The position numbers and the translations under genes are program-made. The notes beneath the pieces are model-generated. The model was given only the letters and a program-made list of their open reading frames with translations. It had not been told where the DNA came from and did no database searches. Shown here in pieces: positions 6,999-10,780 of a stretch of DNA of 10,780 nt (positions are counted from its first letter, which is position 1; each line of letters starts with the position of its first letter). The DNA lies in assembly GCA_027729635.1 (NCBI GenBank), contig JAQCEM010000054.1, positions 1-10,780 of the forward strand. Reading direction: 5' to 3'. This DNA comes from Casp-actino8 sp001510335 (GTDB taxonomy: Bacteria > Actinomycetota > Acidimicrobiia > Acidimicrobiales > Ilumatobacteraceae).

Positions 6999-8039
6999 AT
7001 GACAGAAGAATTTTCACATATCGGTAGGCGTCGTTTCCTACAAGGAGCAGCAGCTGTCGCAATTGGCGGAGGCTTGATTGCAGCTTGTGGCGACGACGAC
7101 GACAAGAGCACCGACGCTGCAGGCGATTCATCAACACCTGCAGTCACCGAGGCCGGATTGATTGGGCTCACGCTCAACGGTCTGAACGACTACACCAAGG
7201 GCGTCGCGACCGGCGTGTACAAAGCACTTGAAGGAACCGGTTACTCACTTGAAGTAGTTCAGGTCAACTACGACGCAGCTCAAGAATTAGCTGCAGCCGA
7301 AGCATTCCTTGCCAAGGGCGTCGTGGGTCTCGTCATTCAGCCAAACACAGTTGAATCAGCTGGAGCCGCTGCCGAAAAGGCAGTCGCTCAGGGTGTTCCG
7401 GCTGGAAACTGCATCTGGCCAGGCGCGAGTGCTTCTGACGAATTCTTCGTCGGAGTCGCCGAGCTTGACTCGGTTCAAGGTGGCCGATTGATCGGTGAAT
7501 ACTTGATCGCAAATGCGACACCAGGCAAGGTCTGCGTCGTTCAAGGAGTTGTCGGTCAGGGATTCTCTGAGCGCATCGATGAAGGCCTTGACGAAGTATT
7601 GAAGGACAGTGGTTTTGAAGTTGTTGTTCGCGAACAAGGCTTCTTCGACCGCACGCAGGCTGTCGGCGTTGTCGAGAATGCTTTCACCGCTCACCCCGAT
7701 TTGGGAATCATCGTGGCTTACTCGGCCTCAATGTCGAATGGTATTTCACAGTGGCTCAAAGATCAGGGCAAGGACACCGTGTTGCACATCTCGTCCGATG
7801 CTGACGAAGAAATGATTGGTTGGATGAAGACTCCTTACCAATCAGCAACTCGTTACTACTCGTCGGCACAAACCGGTTTGATTGCTGCGAATGCCGTTTT
7901 GGCATCACTTCGCGGTGAGACACCCGAATTCCGTACGGTAGTTGAACAGGTCATGGCAACTTCAGCAACGATTGATTCAATCGTCGAAGCAAATCCATAC
8001 ATGTTTATGGAATTCAAGGACAAAGTACAAAACATCTAA
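6999..8039 (+). CDS. ABC importer substrate-binding lipoprotein with Tat-type signal (periplasmic-binding-protein type 4 family)
   Basis: This 346-residue extracytoplasmic solute-binding protein is the third subunit of the importer. The N-terminus carries a twin-arginine motif (GRRRFLQ, 9-15), a hydrophobic stretch (16-28) and a lipobox LIAAC with the lipidated Cys at 30. The expected mature protein is therefore a membrane-anchored lipoprotein, exported folded via Tat. An Asp-rich linker (GDDDDKSTD) follows. The two-lobe fold is visible in VVQVNYDAAQELAAAEAFLAKGVVGLVIQP (split, 86-115), GFSERIDEGLDEVL (188-201) and ISSDADEEM (264-272). Compared with ribose-type binders as I remember them, the usual Asn-Asp of the second lobe is replaced by YSASMSNG (241-248), and no NPFF-like motif opens the domain. 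Arg192 in SERIDEG is kept. The pocket is therefore probably not a standard sugar site. A pyrimidine or nucleoside is an inference from operon context only. Confidence 0.92.
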   Translation: MTEEFSHIGRRRFLQGAAAVAIGGGLIAACGDDDDKSTDAAGDSSTPAVTEAGLIGLTLNGLNDYTKGVATGVYKALEGTGYSLEVVQVNYDAAQELAAAEAFLAKGVVGLVIQPNTVESAGAAAEKAVAQGVPAGNCIWPGASASDEFFVGVAELDSVQGGRLIGEYLIANATPGKVCVVQGVVGQGFSERIDEGLDEVLKDSGFEVVVREQGFFDRTQAVGVVENAFTAHPDLGIIVAYSASMSNGISQWLKDQGKDTVLHISSDADEEMIGWMKTPYQSATRYYSSAQTGLIAANAVLASLRGETPEFRTVVEQVMATSATIDSIVEANPYMFMEFKDKVQNI

Positions 8040-8068
8040 TTCAGATGTTGTCAAGCATTTTGATGCGT

Positions 8069-8102
8069 TGGGTGCCCCAGTCAATGGCGACTGGGTCACC
8101 CA
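8069..8102 (+). terminator. Strong hairpin downstream of the binding-protein gene (attenuator or partial terminator)
   Basis: The arms GGGTG-c-CCCAGTC (8070-8082) and GACTGGG-t-CACCC (8089-8101) pair 12 of 13 positions around the loop AATGGC, and T8069-A8102 can extend the stem. It begins 30 bases after the binding-protein stop and lies about 50 bases before the dioxygenase start. No T-run follows, so it is not a canonical intrinsic terminator. It may protect the 3' end of the highly expressed binding-protein message and lower read-through into the dioxygenase/VOC pair. Confidence 0.65.
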
Positions 8103-8117
8103 CGTATCTCTGTACGT
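8102..8117 (+). other. Second small inverted repeat after the strong hairpin
   Basis: ACGTA (8102-8106) and TACGT (8113-8117) are perfect complements around the loop TCTCTG, immediately abutting the stronger hairpin. They share only base 8102 with it. The stem is only 5 bp, so it may be chance or a minor part of a two-hairpin 3' structure. Confidence 0.3.
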
Positions 8118-8142
8118 AGACCTGATTTAAGAATTTGTCAAA

Positions 8143-8147
8143 AAGGA
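8143..8147 (+). promoter_or_regulatory. Ribosome binding site fixing the dioxygenase start
   Basis: AAGGA lies five bases before the ATG at 8153. An in-frame TTG at 8135 would add six residues (MSKRKK) but would place this site inside the gene and has no ribosome site of its own. The ATG also begins directly with the conserved strand TVPVINIAPF of the dioxygenase N-domain. Confidence 0.7.
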
Positions 8148-8152
8148 AAAAA

Positions 8153-9154
8153 ATGGACACTGTTCCCGTCATCAATATCGCTCCATTCCTCAGTGGAACG
8201 CCCGAAGGCATTGCATCAGTTGCTAAAGAACTTGGTCGAGCCTGTGAAGAGATTGGATTTTTCCAGATCACTGGGTATGGGGTCTCCGAAGAATTCATTC
8301 AAGAGGTCTACGACATAAGTCGTAAGTTCTTCGATTTATCTGAAGAACAAAAGGCTTCTGCAGCGCAACCAGCACCAGACCAGGTTCGTGGATGGACGGC
8401 AGTAGGAAAAGAAGGCCTTTCGTATTCACTCGATGAGGCCGCCCCCGGAGATCTAAAAGAAAAAATGGACATGGGTCCATTCAATGTGGCCGACGATGAG
8501 TACCACCGAGGAGAAGCTGCTGGACCGCACTTTGCGCCGAATGTATGGCCAGAAGCGCTTCCCGAAATGCAAGCATTATGGGAACGTTATTTCGCAGAGA
8601 TGAGCGAGGTATCGCGGCAAGTGATGAGGATATTTGCAGTTGCTCTGAACCTCAATATTGATTATTTCGAAGACAAAATCAATGAGCACATCAGTATGTT
8701 CCGAGCTGTGAACTACCCCGATCAGCCCACACCGCCGTTGCCAGGGCAGTTGCGTGCAGGCGCACATACGGATTATGGAAGCCTCACACTTCTCCGCCAA
8801 GAGCAGAGACCTGGCGGTTTACAAGTCATGACAAAGTCTGGTGAATGGTTCGATGTGCCTGTGATTAAAGGTGCTCTCGTTGTCAATATCGGAGATTTAA
8901 TGTCCGAATGGACCAACGATCTTTGGGTTTCAACACTTCACCGTGTTGTTAACCCTCCTCGAGATGCCGCCAATGATTCTCGCCGTATTTCGTTAGTTTT
9001 CTTCCATCAACCAAACTATGACGCGATGATTTCGTGTCTACCAACTTGCTTGCAGCCCGGAGAAACTGCAAAACATGCTCCGATGTCATCTGGTGAGCAT
9101 CTATTTTCAAAGTTTGTCAAGCAAGCAACTTTCGGACAAGGAATTGACAAGTGA
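8153..9154 (+). CDS. 2-oxoglutarate/Fe(II)-dependent dioxygenase, isopenicillin-N-synthase-like
   Basis: This 333-residue protein has the plant/fungal-type dioxygenase architecture. The N-terminal domain runs from VPVINIAPFLSG through GFFQITGYGVSEEF (35-48), and a C-terminal double-stranded beta-helix follows. Iron ligands are His205 and Asp207 in GAHTDYGSLTLL and His263 in TLHRVVNPP. The 2-oxoglutarate carboxylate contacts are Arg278 and Ser280 in RRISLVFFHQP. All core residues are intact, so it should be active as a cytoplasmic oxygenase. Arg278-x-Ser280 argues for a true 2-oxoglutarate co-substrate. The primary substrate is unknown. The family includes thymine-7-hydroxylase and other small-molecule hydroxylases, which makes a pyrimidine or modified pyrimidine attractive here, but the family is too broad to assign. 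It overlaps the next gene by four bases (GTGA at 9151-9154), suggesting they act together. Confidence 0.92.
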   Translation: MDTVPVINIAPFLSGTPEGIASVAKELGRACEEIGFFQITGYGVSEEFIQEVYDISRKFFDLSEEQKASAAQPAPDQVRGWTAVGKEGLSYSLDEAAPGDLKEKMDMGPFNVADDEYHRGEAAGPHFAPNVWPEALPEMQALWERYFAEMSEVSRQVMRIFAVALNLNIDYFEDKINEHISMFRAVNYPDQPTPPLPGQLRAGAHTDYGSLTLLRQEQRPGGLQVMTKSGEWFDVPVIKGALVVNIGDLMSEWTNDLWVSTLHRVVNPPRDAANDSRRISLVFFHQPNYDAMISCLPTCLQPGETAKHAPMSSGEHLFSKFVKQATFGQGIDK

Positions 9155-9546
9155 AAGTTAGTATTTCTCTCGCGAGTTTTATCAGCGCTGATTTCGTCGG
9201 GCTATTTGATTTCTATTCAAAGACTTTTGATCTAAAAGAAGTTGAAGATTTGCGGAGCGAGATATTTCGTGGGGCAGATGCTTCTGGGGTGACCATCGGA
9301 TTTTCTGCACCAGTTGTCTATGAAATGTTGAATATCCAAGAATGGGCCAACCCTCGTGGGACAACGCAGTATTTGACTTTTGAATGTGAAAGCGACCAGC
9401 ACGTTGCAGACGCGACAGAACGAGCAATTGCTCATGGTGCGCGTCTTTTGCATGATCCTTATGAAACGTATTACGGCGCATATCAGTCAGTGTTAGCAGA
9501 TCCCGACGGAAATGTGTTTCGTATCAACTATTTCCGACCAGCGTGA
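9151..9546 (+). CDS. VOC-superfamily (glyoxalase/bleomycin-resistance/dioxygenase fold) protein
   Basis: This small 131-residue protein has paired beta-alpha-beta modules: SISLASFISADFVGLFDFYS (split, 4-23) opens module 1, TTQYLTFECESDQHVADATERAIAHGARLL (split, 71-100) opens module 2, and the closing LADPDGNVFRINYF (115-128) is the VOC hallmark. In metal-dependent members the residue after DPDGNVF is the ligand Glu; here it is Arg124. No His stands at the usual ligand place in the first strand. It may therefore be a metal-free binding or isomerising member rather than a glyoxalase; this comparison is by eye. Translation starts at a GTG inside the dioxygenase stop (GTGA), so coupling is likely and a shared substrate is plausible. 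The exact function is unknown. Confidence 0.85.
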   Translation: MKVSISLASFISADFVGLFDFYSKTFDLKEVEDLRSEIFRGADASGVTIGFSAPVVYEMLNIQEWANPRGTTQYLTFECESDQHVADATERAIAHGARLLHDPYETYYGAYQSVLADPDGNVFRINYFRPA

Positions 9547-9568
9547 CTGAGTCGGCTTCGCCCTCACG
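9542..9568 (+). other. Imperfect hairpin over the VOC stop codon
   Basis: The segments CGT, GAG and GGC (9542-9556, with bulges) can pair with GCC, CTC and ACG (9560-9568) around the loop TTC. The stem is broken by two bulges on the left arm, so this is weak. It could be a first 3' structure of the plus-strand operon ahead of the better inverted repeat downstream. Confidence 0.25.
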
Positions 9569-9584
9569 ACCCGCACCAATTGAC

Positions 9585-9633
9585 CCACTTTGGAATATGG
9601 CTGCCGCCTAGCGGCAACTCAACTCCAAAGTGG
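9585..9633. terminator. Nested inverted repeat between convergent genes (probable bidirectional terminator)
   Basis: CCACTTTGGA (9585-9594) and TCCAAAGTGG (9624-9633) are perfect 10-bp complements. Inside them, TGCCGC (9602-9607) and GCGGCA (9611-9616) form a perfect 6-bp GC-rich stem with the three-base loop CTA. The element starts 38 bases after the VOC stop and ends three bases from the aminotransferase stop on the other strand, exactly where a shared terminator is expected. No T-run flanks it on either side, so it would be a non-canonical terminator or an mRNA 3'-end stabiliser. Confidence 0.7.
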
Positions 9634-9636
9634 CGA

Positions 9637-10780
9637 TTAATTACCGGTGTAGTGGGCGTCGGCGAGAGTGAGGACGTCGTCGATAATGGCGATTCCGGCG
9701 CACACATCTTCGTCGCTCGTCGTCAATGGCGGCACTACATGCATACGGTTGAAGTGGGTGAATGGCCACAAGCCTTGAGCCTTGCACGCACCAATCAATT
9801 CAGCCATCGGGGCGGCGGCGGGTCCGGCTGCGTTGAACGGCACCATAGGTTCGCGGGTCTCGCGGTTCTTGACTAATTCGATAGCCCAGAACACACCAAC
9901 GCCACGCACATCACCCACGCTGGGGTGCTTGGCTTTTAACTTCTCTAGTTCGGGTCCGATGATGTCGCGACCAAGGTGGCGAGCATTCTCGATAATTCCT
10001 TCCTCTTCAAAAATGTTGATGCTCGCAACAGCCGAAGCACACGCAAGTGGGTGACCGCTGTAGGTGAGTCCACCTGGATATTGACGCTCACGGAAAGTAT
10101 CAGCAATACGATCGCTGATGATGACTCCGCCGAGCGGCAGGTAACCCGAGTTCACACCTTTGGCGAAACAGATGAGGTCTGGTGCAACTTTCCAGTTATC
10201 AATTGCGAACCATTCACCGCATCGACCAAAGCCCGCCATCACTTCGTCGGCAATGAACACGATGCCGAATTCATCGCAGATCTCGCGCACGCCGGCCATG
10301 TAGCCAGGAGGCGGAACCAAGATTCCGTTTGTTCCAACAACACTTTCAAGCATGATGGCAGCAACTGTCTGTGGTCCTTCAACCATCAAGGTGTCGCGCA
10401 AGTGTTGTAGCGCACGTTGTGTTTCTTCAAGATCGTTACTGCTATGGAATGCTGAGCGATATGGGTACGGTCCCCAGAACTTGATCACACCTGGGAAGCC
10501 TGGCTCACTTGGCCAACGGCGCGGGTCGCCGGTGAGTTGAATCGCTCCTCCCGTTGCGCCGTGGTAACTGCGGTATGCCGTAAAAATTTTGTGACGTCCG
10601 GTGTGCAGACGTGCCATACGAAGCGCATTGTCGGTAGCTTCGGCTCCGCTACCGGTGAAGAACACCATATTCAGATCACCAGGGGCACGTTCAGCAATCA
10701 ATCGAGCGGCTTCACTGCGGGCATCGTTGGCGTGGTAGGGAGCGATCGTACAAATACGTTCGGCCTGTTCCTGAATTGCC
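9637..10780 (-). CDS. Class III PLP-dependent aminotransferase, probable beta-alanine/omega-amino acid transaminase (N-terminus outside window)
   Basis: The reading frame runs off the right edge. About 380 residues are visible, starting AIQEQAERICTIAPYHAND. The TTG at 10703-10701 is only an internal Leu codon. Class III hallmarks are APGDLNMVFFTGSGAEATDN (cofactor phosphate loop), SYHGATGGA, FIADEVMAGFGRCGEW with the Asp that contacts the pyridine nitrogen, and the PLP lysine in FAKGVNSGYLPLGG (codon 10161-10159). It transfers an amino group from an omega- or beta-amino acid to pyruvate or 2-oxoglutarate. With a ureidopropionase and a malonate-semialdehyde dehydrogenase nearby, beta-alanine or beta-aminoisobutyrate is the most likely donor. 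It is convergent to the other genes, so it needs its own promoter outside the window. Other donors (GABA, taurine, polyamines) cannot be excluded. Confidence 0.92.
   Translation of the reverse strand, partial: AIQEQAERICTIAPYHANDARSEAARLIAERAPGDLNMVFFTGSGAEATDNALRMARLHTGRHKIFTAYRSYHGATGGAIQLTGDPRRWPSEPGFPGVIKFWGPYPYRSAFHSSNDLEETQRALQHLRDTLMVEGPQTVAAIMLESVVGTNGILVPPPGYMAGVREICDEFGIVFIADEVMAGFGRCGEWFAIDNWKVAPDLICFAKGVNSGYLPLGGVIISDRIADTFRERQYPGGLTYSGHPLACASAVASINIFEEEGIIENARHLGRDIIGPELEKLKAKHPSVGDVRGVGVFWAIELVKNRETREPMVPFNAAGPAAAPMAELIGACKAQGLWPFTHFNRMHVVPPLTTSDEDVCAGIAIIDDVLTLADAHYTGN

Noticed and set aside
9976..10410. 144-residue plus-strand frame opposite the aminotransferase.
   Set aside because: It lies antisense to the PLP-lysine region of a clearly real gene and has no motif of its own.

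Overview
The window is a dense, almost wholly coding stretch from a bacterium with roughly balanced base composition. It most resembles an actinobacterium. The reasons are a luciferase-like oxidoreductase of the type usually paired with coenzyme F420, a substrate-binding lipoprotein with a twin-arginine signal, and strong GGAGG-type ribosome sites. An Acidimicrobiia-like aquatic lineage is my guess from overall character only; no rRNA or other marker gene is present to prove it.

Nine genes run on the plus strand from 2 to 9546. The first block (2-3370) is the lower half of reductive pyrimidine breakdown: the C-terminal part of a beta-ureidopropionase, a complete dihydropyrimidinase/hydantoinase, and a CoA-acylating (methyl)malonate-semialdehyde dehydrogenase. 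A class III aminotransferase on the minus strand (9637 to beyond 10780) fits the missing middle step, beta-alanine or beta-aminoisobutyrate to the semialdehyde. Together these can take dihydrouracil/dihydrothymine to acetyl-CoA/propionyl-CoA. The first enzyme, dihydropyrimidine dehydrogenase, is not in the window.

The second block (3379-8039) joins a luciferase-like F420-type oxidoreductase to an RbsA/RbsC-type ABC importer. Oxidoreductase, ATPase and permease genes overlap by 4 bases each (ATGA), so they are probably translationally coupled. The substrate-binding lipoprotein follows after a 61-base gap with its own strong ribosome site. Its ligand pocket seems to have lost some residues typical of sugar binders, so a pyrimidine base or nucleoside is a reasonable but unproven cargo.

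The third block (8153-9546) is a 2-oxoglutarate/Fe(II) dioxygenase of the isopenicillin-N-synthase type. It overlaps by 4 bases with a small VOC-fold protein that lacks the usual metal-binding glutamate. A strong hairpin separates this pair from the binding-protein gene, and a nested 10-bp plus 6-bp inverted repeat sits between the convergent VOC and aminotransferase genes.

The most interesting idea is that this is a customised pyrimidine (or modified-pyrimidine) uptake and catabolism operon. A luciferase-like reductase and a dioxygenase/VOC pair, none with an obvious slot in the textbook pathway, would supply unassigned ring-reduction or ring-demodification chemistry. No regulator, RNA gene, insertion sequence or CRISPR array was found, and no gene-free stretch reaches 300 bases.
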